A DNA stretch of 27,496 bases, from assembly GCA_023230065.1 (NCBI GenBank), contig JALNYB010000012.1, positions 1 through 27,496 of the forward strand, given 5' to 3'. Positions 1 to 6,977 of the stretch are shown in pieces. Below the pieces are notes generated by a model. The model was not told where the DNA came from, did not search any database, and saw only the letters and a list, made by a program, of their open reading frames with translations. The position numbers were made by a program, and so were the translations under genes. The stretch is from Candidatus Methanomethylophilaceae archaeon. Lineage in GTDB: Archaea; Thermoplasmatota; Thermoplasmata; Methanomassiliicoccales; Methanomethylophilaceae. Within the stretch, counting starts at the first letter, position 1, and each line of letters starts with the position of its first letter.

Positions 1-346
1 GGTTCGATGTTGATGGAAACTCGGTTGGAACAGAATATACTGTTACATCCGATATTACACTGTACGCTCATTTCAATGAGACATCCAAATATACGATATC
101 ATTCAACTCGAATGGCGGTTCGGATGTAGAGTCTCAGACTGTGGCTTACGGGACTGTGATATCTCTTTCTGAGATCGTTAAAGATGAGACATCCTCTGCG
201 ATATACACATTCGACGGATGGTTCGATGTTGATGGAAACTCGGTTGGAACAGAATATACTGTTACATCCGATATTACACTGTACGCTCATTTCAATGAGA
301 CATCCAAATATACGATATCATTCAACTCGAATGGCGGTTCGGATGT
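1..346 (+). repeat. In-frame tandem repeat, 219-base period, with a 127-base exact copy
   Basis: Bases 1-127 and 220-346 are identical by eye, at an offset of 219 bases (73 codons). The first differing base follows at 128/347. Perfect identity at synonymous sites points to recent duplication or gene conversion within the surface-protein gene. The left boundary lies outside the window. Confidence 0.9.
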
Positions 347-842
347 GGAATCAATAACAGGCCTCAACGGTACTTCAGTGGAGATCGATCAGGTTTCCTC
401 CCGTAACGGTTGCACCTTTGCAGGATGGTATCTTGACGGTCAAGCGGTTGCAGAAGTAATCCTTACTTCAGATGTTGAACTAACAGCACAGTGGGATATC
501 ATCTACGTTCCGGTATCTGTTACAGTCTACACAGTGACATTTGAAGATTGCGGATCTATTACAGTCAATGATGGTTCTGCTATAGGAAACAAAATAATCG
601 CAGATCCTGAGAAAGAGGGGTATATATTTCTCGGATGGTATTCAGATGATGTACAGATAACCTCTGCAACAGTTGTTTCTAGTAATATGACTGTAACAGC
701 TCACTGGCAGATCGTCGATATAACCACAGATGAGGCGGCGGTAACAGATTCCGGATTTAAGTATCTCGAGGCATCAAGTGTAATAGCAGTTGTACTCGGT
801 GTCATCTTTGCAATGTTCATTATCGTAAAAAGGAACTACTGA
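1..842 (+). CDS. Surface protein with InlB-type B-repeats, 5' end outside window
   Basis: This is the C-terminal part of a large secreted or surface protein. The frame is open from position 3 and continues upstream of the window, so the true start is not visible. The protein shows at least four Listeria-Bacteroides (InlB B-repeat, beta-grasp) units, recognised by recurring segments such as FNSNGGSDVES, FDGWFDVDGN, FAGWYLDG and FLGWYSDD, followed by strands like YTVTSDITLYAHF. The last 25 or so residues are a hydrophobic helix (SSVIAVVLGVIFAMFIIV) followed by KRNY, a C-terminal membrane anchor, so the repeats face outside. Proteins of this kind are common in gut-associated Methanomassiliicoccales and are thought to act in adhesion; that role is inferred. 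Two of the repeats are identical at DNA level over 127 bases. It ends with TGA, followed by a T-rich stretch. Confidence 0.88.
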   Translation, partial: FDVDGNSVGTEYTVTSDITLYAHFNETSKYTISFNSNGGSDVESQTVAYGTVISLSEIVKDETSSAIYTFDGWFDVDGNSVGTEYTVTSDITLYAHFNETSKYTISFNSNGGSDVESITGLNGTSVEIDQVSSRNGCTFAGWYLDGQAVAEVILTSDVELTAQWDIIYVPVSVTVYTVTFEDCGSITVNDGSAIGNKIIADPEKEGYIFLGWYSDDVQITSATVVSSNMTVTAHWQIVDITTDEAAVTDSGFKYLEASSVIAVVLGVIFAMFIIVKRNY

Positions 843-861
843 TCAAGTCGTAATGAGAATC

Positions 862-883
862 TTTTTTTAAACTTTTTATTTTT
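862..883 (+). terminator. T-rich terminator after the surface protein
   Basis: Two close T runs (seven and five T, then more T-rich sequence) begin about 20 bases after the TGA at 840-842. This is the usual form of an intrinsic archaeal terminator. No strong hairpin precedes it. Confidence 0.55.
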
Positions 884-1157
884 ACTATTGAGTCATTTCA
901 TCATTTTATTTGTTGAATTTATTTGAAAATCATCTGGGTATTGTTTGCGATGTATTCAGGGCTTTCTTGTAGACGTTTAAGATTAATAGAACTCGAATCG
1001 CCCTTATATTCATCAAAATGAAAAATCATATAATCTATAATCATAAACGTAAGCCGGAAACATGAATGTTTGGTTCGTGTCTTCGGTTAAATTAAAGCGT
1101 TGAATAAAATTGTTTAGATTCACTTTCTTCGTTTGTCCATGTGACAATCGATGTTGA
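884..1157. other. AT-rich intergenic DNA, no gene recognised
   Basis: No RNA gene, repeat family or convincing ORF is visible. A 6-bp hairpin with a 2-base loop lies near 1060-1075. The rest is low-GC sequence between the surface-protein gene and the small ORF at 1158-1268. Confidence 0.5.
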
Positions 1158-1268
1158 TCAGTGCTTTGCACGATTAAGAGATGTTGCAGTCTTTGGAGCT
1201 TCTGTTGTTTTAGAAGCTTTCATTGTCTGAGTCTCTTCGGTACGGCGTTCTTTGTTGTGCTTTCCCAT
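1158..1268 (-). CDS. Candidate small basic protein (36 residues), leaderless
   Basis: This is a short ORF of 36 codons plus TGA. The product starts MGKHNKERRTEETQTMKASK and ends TSLNRAKH. It is very hydrophilic, rich in Lys, Arg and Thr, and lacks a membrane segment or cysteine. I do not recognise a family. The case for a real gene is its promoter: a TATA box (TTTATA on this strand) is centred about 25 bases before the ATG, the same spacing seen at many larger genes in this window, so transcription would begin at or next to the ATG. No Shine-Dalgarno is present, as expected for a leaderless message. Codon use looks ordinary. It stands alone between the surface-protein gene and the MFS gene. 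It could instead be a chance ORF. Confidence 0.45.
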   Translation of the reverse strand: MGKHNKERRTEETQTMKASKTTEAPKTATSLNRAKH

Positions 1269-1288
1269 GTTTGATGTATTAGCGTTTC

Positions 1289-1296
1289 TATAAATA
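1289..1296 (-). promoter_or_regulatory. TATA box of the 36-residue ORF
   Basis: On the minus strand this reads TATTTATA, centred about 25 bases upstream of the ATG whose first base is 1268. The spacing predicts a leaderless transcript. Confidence 0.45.
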
Positions 1297-1403
1297 CATT
1301 TCTCCTTCATACTAAAAAATTAGTTAAAAAAATGCATATTTGGAAGATATTATCAAATATCTGGGAAAATCAACTAATAAAATTGTTAAATAAAAATAAG
1401 AGA

Positions 1404-1422
1404 TGGTATGTTTTTCATACCA
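1404..1422 (-). terminator. Hairpin terminator of the MFS gene
   Basis: TGGTATG and CATACCA form a perfect 7-bp stem around five T, just beyond the MFS stop. On the minus strand it is followed by T-rich sequence (1380-1400). A second hairpin, AGATATT with AATATCT, lies at 1345-1362, also followed by a T run on that strand. Confidence 0.6.
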
Positions 1423-1430
1423 GAAATTGT

Positions 1431-2648
1431 TTAGCATTCTTCGTTCATAGGTTCTTTTCTGAGAAGGACTACGCATATGAATGCTATGATACATGATACA
1501 GTAGCAATGATGAAAGATACAGTGTAATCTCCGTTTCCAGATATCATCTTGGAGATAACGTTGAATATCAATGCCGATGCACCCAATGCTAATGCGATTA
1601 TTCCATAATTGGTGCCCATATTTTGGGTACCGAAATGATCGGCTGTTGTTGCTGCGTACACTCCAGATGCACCGCCGAATGCGAATGCGACTAATGCGAC
1701 ACATGCGAGGAATAGGATCCCCTCTGCGAAGGTCAATACGGCGATTCCTATGGCTGTCATCAAGATTATAGCGAAGAGGCTGTTCATACGTCCAATCCTA
1801 TCTGATATCCAGGTTATGAATAAACGTCCCGATGCGCTGAATAATCCTGTGAGCATAACGGCGATCGATGCCATTTCAACACCGCGTTCAGATCCTAGAT
1901 CCACAAGTATTGGGTTCAGAATGAAGTATGCAGGCAGTACGAAGAATAATGAGATAAAGATAAGATAGAACGATCTTGTTCTTATCATTTCACTCGGTGT
2001 GTATTGTTTTTGAGTTTTACGTGCAGATGTGTTGGTTGCCCCTGGTACCGTGTATCCTTCTGGAGGATTGACAAGGAATATAGACGATATCGTACAGATA
2101 ATCAAGAATGCCAACCCGAATGCTTCGAATGTTGCAGGTACTCCGATTTCTTTCAGCATATATTCTGCTAATGGAGAGAAAAATACCAAAGAGAATCCGA
2201 AGGCACCCACCATGCAGCCAGTAGCGAATCCACGTTTGTCAGGGAAGTATTTCTGAACGACCGCTACGGTACACGAATAAACAATTCCTATTCCGCCACC
2301 GCCGATTATTCCATATGTCAGGTAGATCAGTTCAGGCGTAGCGGATGTTACAAATGCTGTTGCAATTATCCCTGCAGACATCACCAGGCTTCCGATGAAT
2401 ACGATCTTTTGCGGCCCGAATCTATCTTGGGTACGACCTCCGATGAGCATACCTATCACGAATGCGACCATCATTATCGAGGCTGTGAGTGTAGCATCTC
2501 CAGAATTCCAATCGAGATATTCTGTTACCGGTTTTTTGAATATGCTCCACATATAGATGACTCCGGCGCAGAATTGGATTATCATTCCGGATATCAATAC
2601 CAAGTAACGTCTTTTATTGGCAGATGTTACGCTGTTGTTCGCGATCAT
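1431..2648 (-). CDS. MFS transporter, oxalate/formate antiporter (OFA) type
   Basis: The product is a 405-residue membrane protein with about twelve hydrophobic helices, the length and layout of the major facilitator superfamily. The loop between helices 2 and 3 carries GGRTQDRFGPQK near residue 70, the MFS motif A form seen in the OFA family. The opening YLVLISGMIIQFCAGVIYMWSIF and the YFPDKRGFATG loop in the first half also fit OFA proteins. Known members exchange oxalate and formate, but many archaeal members have unknown substrates, so formate or another small carboxylate is only a guess. The ATG at 2648 has a GAAGGAAG Shine-Dalgarno 5 bases upstream. The gene is a single unit, ends TAA and is followed by a hairpin terminator. 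It diverges from the ArsR gene and shares a 245-base intergenic region with it. Confidence 0.85.
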   Translation of the reverse strand: MIANNSVTSANKRRYLVLISGMIIQFCAGVIYMWSIFKKPVTEYLDWNSGDATLTASIMMVAFVIGMLIGGRTQDRFGPQKIVFIGSLVMSAGIIATAFVTSATPELIYLTYGIIGGGGIGIVYSCTVAVVQKYFPDKRGFATGCMVGAFGFSLVFFSPLAEYMLKEIGVPATFEAFGLAFLIICTISSIFLVNPPEGYTVPGATNTSARKTQKQYTPSEMIRTRSFYLIFISLFFVLPAYFILNPILVDLGSERGVEMASIAVMLTGLFSASGRLFITWISDRIGRMNSLFAIILMTAIGIAVLTFAEGILFLACVALVAFAFGGASGVYAATTADHFGTQNMGTNYGIIALALGASALIFNVISKMISGNGDYTVSFIIATVSCIIAFICVVLLRKEPMNEEC

Positions 2649-2767
2649 TTGACTTCCTTCTGAATTTTGCTGTTTGCAATTTCAATATTTCAAATGTAAG
2701 TTTAGTATATGAATTTGTGTACAACAATGTATTTTAATGTGCACATATGTGGTATATTTAGTGCATT

Positions 2768-2802
2768 TTATAAATCAATAACGATACATTTTCAACGTTG
2801 AA
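2768..2802 (+). promoter_or_regulatory. Possible distal ArsR promoter with 12-bp palindrome
   Basis: A TATA-like TTTATAAA near 2768-2775 is followed 16 bases later by a perfect palindrome, TTCAACGTTGAA (2791-2802), which would sit at the transcription start. Two more perfect palindromes lie in the same intergenic region: ATGTGCACAT at 2737-2746 and TGTTAACA at 2817-2824. They are candidate regulator sites; which gene they serve is not clear. Confidence 0.35.
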
Positions 2803-2836
2803 TTGTGTTCAGGGTTTGTTAACATCGAAAGCTTCT

Positions 2837-2854
2837 CTTAAGTCAAAACTTAAG
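2837..2854 (+). promoter_or_regulatory. 18-bp inverted repeat, likely ArsR operator
   Basis: CTTAAGT and ACTTAAG form perfect 7-bp arms around CAAA. The right arm runs into a TATA-like CTTAAGTA about 26 bases before a start site that would leave a 16-base leader to the ArsR ATG. ArsR-family dimers bind such short inverted repeats at their own promoters, so autoregulation is the simplest reading. Confidence 0.5.
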
Positions 2855-2893
2855 TATGTTGTAATCTATTCATAAACGAAGTCGAGTGATATA

Positions 2894-3298
2894 ATGGAAA
2901 ATTCTAGAGAGTGTCTCAAAGCAATGGCTGATGATACAAGGTTCGAGATAGTATCTCTACTTATCAGACAGGATCTTTGTGCGGGTGCGATAGCAAGGAG
3001 ACTCGAAATCTCTGAGGCGGCCGTTTCTCAGCACATCAAACTCCTTCGTGAGTGTGGTATTATCGTCGGCGTTAAAAAAGGATATTTCATGCATTATTCT
3101 GTCCGTAGGGAAAAGCTCGTTGAGATGTCGAAATGTTTGATCGATCTGTCTGATGAGGTTCGCAATCCATGTGATCCTCGTACAGAAGGTTGCTCGGCAA
3201 AAAGACGTATCCAATGTCCTGTTGATAAATGCTGTACAGGGGTTGAATGTTGCGGAGACTGCAGCAAATGCCCATGTCTTGCTTCACAGACTTCTTAA
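2894..3298 (+). CDS. ArsR-family regulator with cysteine-rich C-terminal tail
   Basis: This 134-residue protein is a DNA-binding metal or redox sensor. Residues 1-80 form a typical ArsR winged helix: MADDTRFEIVSLL in the first helices, then AGAIARRLEISEAAVSQHIKLL as the helix-turn-helix, and a wing around GVKKGYFMHYSV. The unusual part is the tail, residues 92-128, with ten cysteines at 93, 100, 108, 113, 114, 119, 120, 123, 126 and 128, arranged as CC, CC, CxxC and CxC groups. Four more cysteines lie in the body. Such a tail could bind zinc, a soft metal or an iron-sulfur cluster; the ligand is unknown. The start has GTGAT three bases before ATG, matching the archaeal anti-Shine-Dalgarno. 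The NifX-like gene follows after 9 bases, so the two are probably one operon controlled through the inverted repeat just upstream. Confidence 0.85.
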   Translation: MENSRECLKAMADDTRFEIVSLLIRQDLCAGAIARRLEISEAAVSQHIKLLRECGIIVGVKKGYFMHYSVRREKLVEMSKCLIDLSDEVRNPCDPRTEGCSAKRRIQCPVDKCCTGVECCGDCSKCPCLASQTS

Positions 3299-3307
3299 GG
3301 TGATATT

Positions 3308-3694
3308 ATGAAGATAGCTATAACACACGACAACGGTAATGTTTTCCAGCATTTCGGTCAGACCAAGGAATTTAAAGTATACGAAGTTGAGGGCGGATTG
3401 GCCACGGATGGAAAAATCCTGAGTTCTGGTACGTATAGTCATGGCGGATTGGCAGATCTCCTTAAACAGAATAATGTCAACGTTTTGATATGCGGAGGCA
3501 TCGGAGAAGGGGCGAAGAATATGCTTGAACAGTGTGGCATAAAGGTATTCCCGGGAATTTCTGGAAGTGCAGATATTGTTATTACTCAGATGGCTAAAGG
3601 ACAGCTTAATCAGATCCAAAAGTCCACATGCAGTGAACACGATCACGATCACGACCATAATCACGAATGTCATTGCGGAGAACATTCCAGTTAA
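3308..3694 (+). CDS. NifX/NifB-type Fe-Mo cofactor domain protein with His-rich tail
   Basis: This 128-residue protein belongs to the dinitrogenase iron-molybdenum cofactor biosynthesis family (PF02579). Visible hallmarks are MKIAITHDNGNVFQHFGQTKEF at the N terminus and VLICGGIGEGAKNMLEQCGIKVF around residues 59-81. After the domain (about residue 105) comes a metal-binding tail with repeated His and Asp, HDHDHDHNHECHCGEH. Family members bind iron-sulfur or metal clusters and occur widely in archaea that do not fix nitrogen. No nif gene is present here, so a role in metal or cluster storage or delivery is more likely than nitrogenase assembly. It lies 9 bases after the ArsR gene with AAGGTGAT overlapping that gene's stop and three bases before the ATG, so the two are transcribed and probably translated together. 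The facing Cys-rich and His-rich tails suggest the same metal. Confidence 0.85.
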   Translation: MKIAITHDNGNVFQHFGQTKEFKVYEVEGGLATDGKILSSGTYSHGGLADLLKQNNVNVLICGGIGEGAKNMLEQCGIKVFPGISGSADIVITQMAKGQLNQIQKSTCSEHDHDHDHNHECHCGEHSS

Positions 3695-3844
3695 GTATAT
3701 GAGAAATATCGTTTGTGGTTTTGTTAAGAATCATCAATAAACGTATTATCAGGTGAGGGTTTCCGTATATCGCAGAGTTCTTTATACATCTTCACCTGAG
3801 TGTTTCTAATAATTTTGGTTGATAATGTATCCGTTTTATAGGAT

Positions 3845-3867
3845 GTATACTTAAATACGCAGTATAC
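3845..3867 (+). promoter_or_regulatory. Inverted repeat over the peroxiredoxin promoter
   Basis: GTATACT and AGTATAC form 7-bp perfect arms around nine bases. The left arm overlaps the likely TATA element (ACTTAAATA), leaving a leader of roughly 65 bases. This is a plausible binding site for a redox-responsive repressor. A separate pair of 8-bp arms, TCAGGTGA (3749-3756) and TCACCTGA (3792-3799), lies further upstream, between the NifX-like stop and this promoter. Confidence 0.4.
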
Positions 3868-3942
3868 CATTTATCAATTACGAAATTTGACGAGTTATTT
3901 GATAGAATTTCAGATATCAAGTTAAATTTATGAAGTGATAAT

Positions 3943-4617
3943 ATGTGTGATCAAACAGAACAATTCAGAATGCCTCTTATTGGTGATAAAGCTCCGGAGT
4001 TCAAGGCGGTTACTACCCAGGGTGAGATTAATTTTCCACAGGATTATAAAGGTAAATGGGTGATATTATTCTCTCATCCAGCAGATTTCACTCCTGTTTG
4101 TACGACAGAATTCATGACATTTGCTCACAGAGCTGAAGAATTGAAAGCCCTCAATACTGAACTAGTGGGGCTTTCAGTAGATTCGCTGTATGCTCATATC
4201 GCCTGGCTCAGAAAGATTCAGGAGATCGAGTGGAATGGAATGAAGAATGTAGAGGTAAAATTCCCTCTGATCGAAGATATAAAGATGGATGTTGCCCGTA
4301 AATACGGAATGATCCAACCAGGTCAGTCAACGACACAGGCAGTAAGGGCGGTGTTTTTTGTTGATCCGAAGGGCGTCATCAGGTGTATCATGTATTATCC
4401 TTTGAGCACTGGACGTAATTTCGATGAGATGAAAAGGGTCATCATAGCATTGCAGAAGGCCGATTCAGATCATGTTGCAACACCTGCAGGTTGGATGCCT
4501 GGAGATGATGTCATCATTCCCACGCCTGGATCATGTGGTACTGCAAAAGAAAGGATGGAAGATAAGAGTCCTGATAAGTATTGTCTTGATTGGTTCTTAT
4601 GTTTCAAGAGAGAATGA
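3943..4617 (+). CDS. Peroxiredoxin, archaeal Prx6-type thioredoxin peroxidase
   Basis: The enzyme reduces hydrogen and organic peroxides in the cytoplasm. The 224-residue length and the long C-terminal arm are those of archaeal Prx6-type enzymes. The peroxidatic cysteine is Cys53 in HPADFTPVCTTEF, with the usual Pro and Thr at its side. The C-terminal arm has Cys214 and Cys220, the same six-residue spacing as the two C-terminal cysteines of the Aeropyrum pernix enzyme, plus Cys198, so a resolving disulfide is likely. The motif DPKGVIRCIMYYP and the GWMPGDDVIIPTP arm also fit. The start follows AGTGAT with three bases between. The gene stands alone behind its own promoter with an inverted repeat, and a strong hairpin terminator follows. 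In an oxygen-sensitive archaeon this is a main peroxide defence. Confidence 0.93.
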   Translation: MCDQTEQFRMPLIGDKAPEFKAVTTQGEINFPQDYKGKWVILFSHPADFTPVCTTEFMTFAHRAEELKALNTELVGLSVDSLYAHIAWLRKIQEIEWNGMKNVEVKFPLIEDIKMDVARKYGMIQPGQSTTQAVRAVFFVDPKGVIRCIMYYPLSTGRNFDEMKRVIIALQKADSDHVATPAGWMPGDDVIIPTPGSCGTAKERMEDKSPDKYCLDWFLCFKRE

Positions 4618-4645
4618 ATTTCATCAAATCTCAATAAAAATCTTA

Positions 4646-4697
4646 TCAGGCAGAGGATATTCGTAAGAAATATTCCTGTCTGAATTTTATTTTTTTA
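4646..4697 (+). terminator. Hairpin and T-run terminator after the peroxiredoxin gene
   Basis: An imperfect stem of about 14 bp pairs TCAGGCAGAGGATATT (4646 onward) with AATATTCCTGTCTGA (ending 4683), followed by a T-rich run to 4697. Confidence 0.75.
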
Positions 4698-4742
4698 CGT
4701 ATTTCTATTAAGTCTGAATAGGCTACACATAACTTAAATAAA

Positions 4743-4750
4743 TTTATATA
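4743..4750 (+). promoter_or_regulatory. TATA box of htpG
   Basis: TTTATATA preceded by A/T-rich sequence. It predicts transcription near 4772 and a leader of about 45 bases before the ATG at 4816. Confidence 0.55.
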
Positions 4751-4815
4751 GAAGTACAAACTATTAACGGAAAAACGTATGGAATTGATGTTCCATGCGC
4801 GAGGGAGAATCTAAA

Positions 4816-6714
4816 ATGGCTAAGAAGCAATTTAAGGCAGAATCTAAACGCCTCATGGATCTGATGATCAACTCAATCTATACCCACAAAGAGATATTTC
4901 TTCGTGAGATCATATCTAACGCTTCGGATGCGTTAGACAAATTGAATTATAAAGTAATGACAGACACGTCTGTGGGAGCCTTAAAAGAAGATTTCCACAT
5001 CAAGATATCTGTCGATAAAGATGCTCGCATGATAACCGTATCTGATAACGGCATAGGTATGTCCAAGGAGGATATGGATGCGAATCTCGGTGTCATTGCA
5101 CACAGTGGTTCTTTAGATTTCAAGGCAGATGCAGATTCGAAGATTGATATCATAGGTCAGTTCGGAGTAGGATTTTATTCTGCATTCATGGTTTCAGACA
5201 GTGTTACTGTTGTTTCGAAAGCGTATGGTTCCGACGAAGCATATAGTTGGAAAAGTGAAGGTGTGGATGGATACAGTATAAAGGAATGTGAAAAAGATTC
5301 CGTCGGAACAGATGTTATAATGCATCTTAAACCTGATACGAAAGATGAGAAATATAGTGATTTTCTGGAATCATATGGTCTGCAGAATCTCGTAAAGAAA
5401 TATTCTGATTATATCCGCTGGCCAATACACATGGACGTTGAGTCCGGAGAATGGAAAGATACAGGTAAGAAAGACAAGGACGGAAAGCCGAAAGAGGAGT
5501 ATGTTACCAAGATAGAGGATAAAGTGATCAACAGCATGATCCCGATCTGGCAGAGAAGTAAGAAAGATGCTTCAGATGAAGATTGTATGGCTTTTTATCG
5601 CGATAAGTTCCGTGATATGGAAGATCCAGTATCTGTCATACGGGCTAACGCCGAAGGTACTGTAAGTTATAAGGCAATGCTTTTCATTCCCAAGAAAGCG
5701 CCTTATGATTTCTACACGCGCGACTTCGAGTCTGGATTGCAATTGTATTCATCAGGAGTTTTGATCATGGACAAGTGTGCGGACCTGTTACCATATTGTT
5801 TCAGATTCGTACGCGGTGTTGTGGATTCACAGGATTTCTCGTTGAACCTCTCACGGGAAGTACTTCAACAGACTCAGCAGTTAAGATCTGTAGCATCTAA
5901 TCTGAAGAAGAAAGTGAAGAATGAGCTGAGTCGTTTAATGAACGAGGAACCCGAAAAGTACCTTGAGTTTTATGAGAGTTTCGGGCGTCAACTGAAATAT
6001 GGAGTAGTGGAGGATTACGGCTCCAACAAAGATACTCTCAAAGATCTGATAATGTTCTATTCATCTAAAGATGATAAGCTGATATCTTTAGCCGATTATG
6101 TCAAAGGAATGTTGGAAGGTCAGGACCGCATCTATTACGTTTCGGCAGATACTCAAGAGCATGCTAAACAGCTTCCACAGACTGAACCAGTGCGCGAGAA
6201 AGGTTACGATGTACTCTGCCTTACTGAAGAAGTGGATGAGTTCGTAATGAAAGCACTAAACGATTTCGAAGGTAAGACGTTATGTAATATCACATCTGAT
6301 GATCTGGGTCTGGAGACTGCTGATGAGAAGAAGGATATAGATTCGAAAGAGGAAGAATCAAAGGATCTGCTTGTTTTCATGAAGGAGACCTTAGGAGATA
6401 AGGTAGCAGCGATAAAGATATCGCACAGATTGAAGAATCATGCCGTTCTTTTGACAACAGAAGGCGGGGTAACATTGGAAATGGAAAAGTATTTCCAGAG
6501 TATCCCAGGTGATGAGAATCGTCCAAAAGCGAAACGTGTTCTAGAGGTGAATGCATCCCATCCTGCATTCATATCACTTAAGGAGACATTTGTGAATGAT
6601 AAAGACAAAGCATCTAGGTTGGTGAAGATCATGTATTTGCAGGCATCTATCGTTGCTGGAGTCCCTCCGGAAGATCTAATTGAATATTCTGATCTTGTTT
6701 TCGGACTTTTCTAA
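4816..6714 (+). CDS. htpG: Molecular chaperone HtpG (Hsp90)
   Basis: This is a bacterial-type Hsp90, a cytoplasmic ATP-dependent dimeric chaperone. The product is 632 residues, close to the E. coli length. The N-terminal GHKL ATPase has its motifs in order: EIISNASDALDKL (31-43, with Glu31, Asn35 and Asp38), DNGIGM (77-82) and GQFGVGFYSAF (114-124). The middle domain has SLNLSREVLQQ, whose Arg contacts the ATP gamma-phosphate in the family. The C terminus lacks the MEEVD tail of cytosolic eukaryotic Hsp90. An ATG seven codons earlier (4795) exists, but GGGAG lies between the two, 8 bases before 4816, and family members begin with a sequence like MAKKQFKAESKRL, so 4816 is the likely start. It is a single gene with its own TATA box and a clear terminator. 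Hsp90 is absent from most archaea, so this lineage probably gained it from bacteria. Confidence 0.95.
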   Translation: MAKKQFKAESKRLMDLMINSIYTHKEIFLREIISNASDALDKLNYKVMTDTSVGALKEDFHIKISVDKDARMITVSDNGIGMSKEDMDANLGVIAHSGSLDFKADADSKIDIIGQFGVGFYSAFMVSDSVTVVSKAYGSDEAYSWKSEGVDGYSIKECEKDSVGTDVIMHLKPDTKDEKYSDFLESYGLQNLVKKYSDYIRWPIHMDVESGEWKDTGKKDKDGKPKEEYVTKIEDKVINSMIPIWQRSKKDASDEDCMAFYRDKFRDMEDPVSVIRANAEGTVSYKAMLFIPKKAPYDFYTRDFESGLQLYSSGVLIMDKCADLLPYCFRFVRGVVDSQDFSLNLSREVLQQTQQLRSVASNLKKKVKNELSRLMNEEPEKYLEFYESFGRQLKYGVVEDYGSNKDTLKDLIMFYSSKDDKLISLADYVKGMLEGQDRIYYVSADTQEHAKQLPQTEPVREKGYDVLCLTEEVDEFVMKALNDFEGKTLCNITSDDLGLETADEKKDIDSKEEESKDLLVFMKETLGDKVAAIKISHRLKNHAVLLTTEGGVTLEMEKYFQSIPGDENRPKAKRVLEVNASHPAFISLKETFVNDKDKASRLVKIMYLQASIVAGVPPEDLIEYSDLVFGLF

Positions 6715-6726
6715 AAATATTTTTAA

Positions 6727-6765
6727 GGATATGGCAAATGCCATATCCAATATTCATTTTATTTG
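6727..6765 (+). terminator. Terminator of htpG
   Basis: GGATATGGC and GCCATATCC form a perfect 9-bp stem (6727-6748) around AAAT, followed by T-rich sequence. It lies 12 bases past the htpG stop. Confidence 0.85.
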
Positions 6766-6946
6766 ATTTTTATGTTCTTTAAAAAATTAGTGAAAATCAT
6801 CATACTCAATCGATATTCAGGGGTACAGCGCAGATGTCTGTAATGATAAATCCATCAATAATTTATTGGATCGTATGAAAAATATAGGTGTGGCATATAT
6901 AGTGTTTCTTTAATTTTTAGTTTTTGTATCGGACCACAGATTAACG

Positions 6947-6954
6947 TATATAAA
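6947..6954 (+). promoter_or_regulatory. TATA box of the CLC gene
   Basis: TATATAAA centred about 27 bases before the ATG at 6978, so the message has little or no leader. The 180 bases upstream, back to the htpG terminator, show nothing else that I recognise. Confidence 0.6.
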
Positions 6955-6977
6955 ACCTCATGCATATTCCTATTTGA

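Noticed and set aside
141..842. Treating the GTG at 141 as the start of the surface protein
   Set aside because: The same frame is open back to the first codon of the window with matching repeat sequence, so the gene begins upstream.
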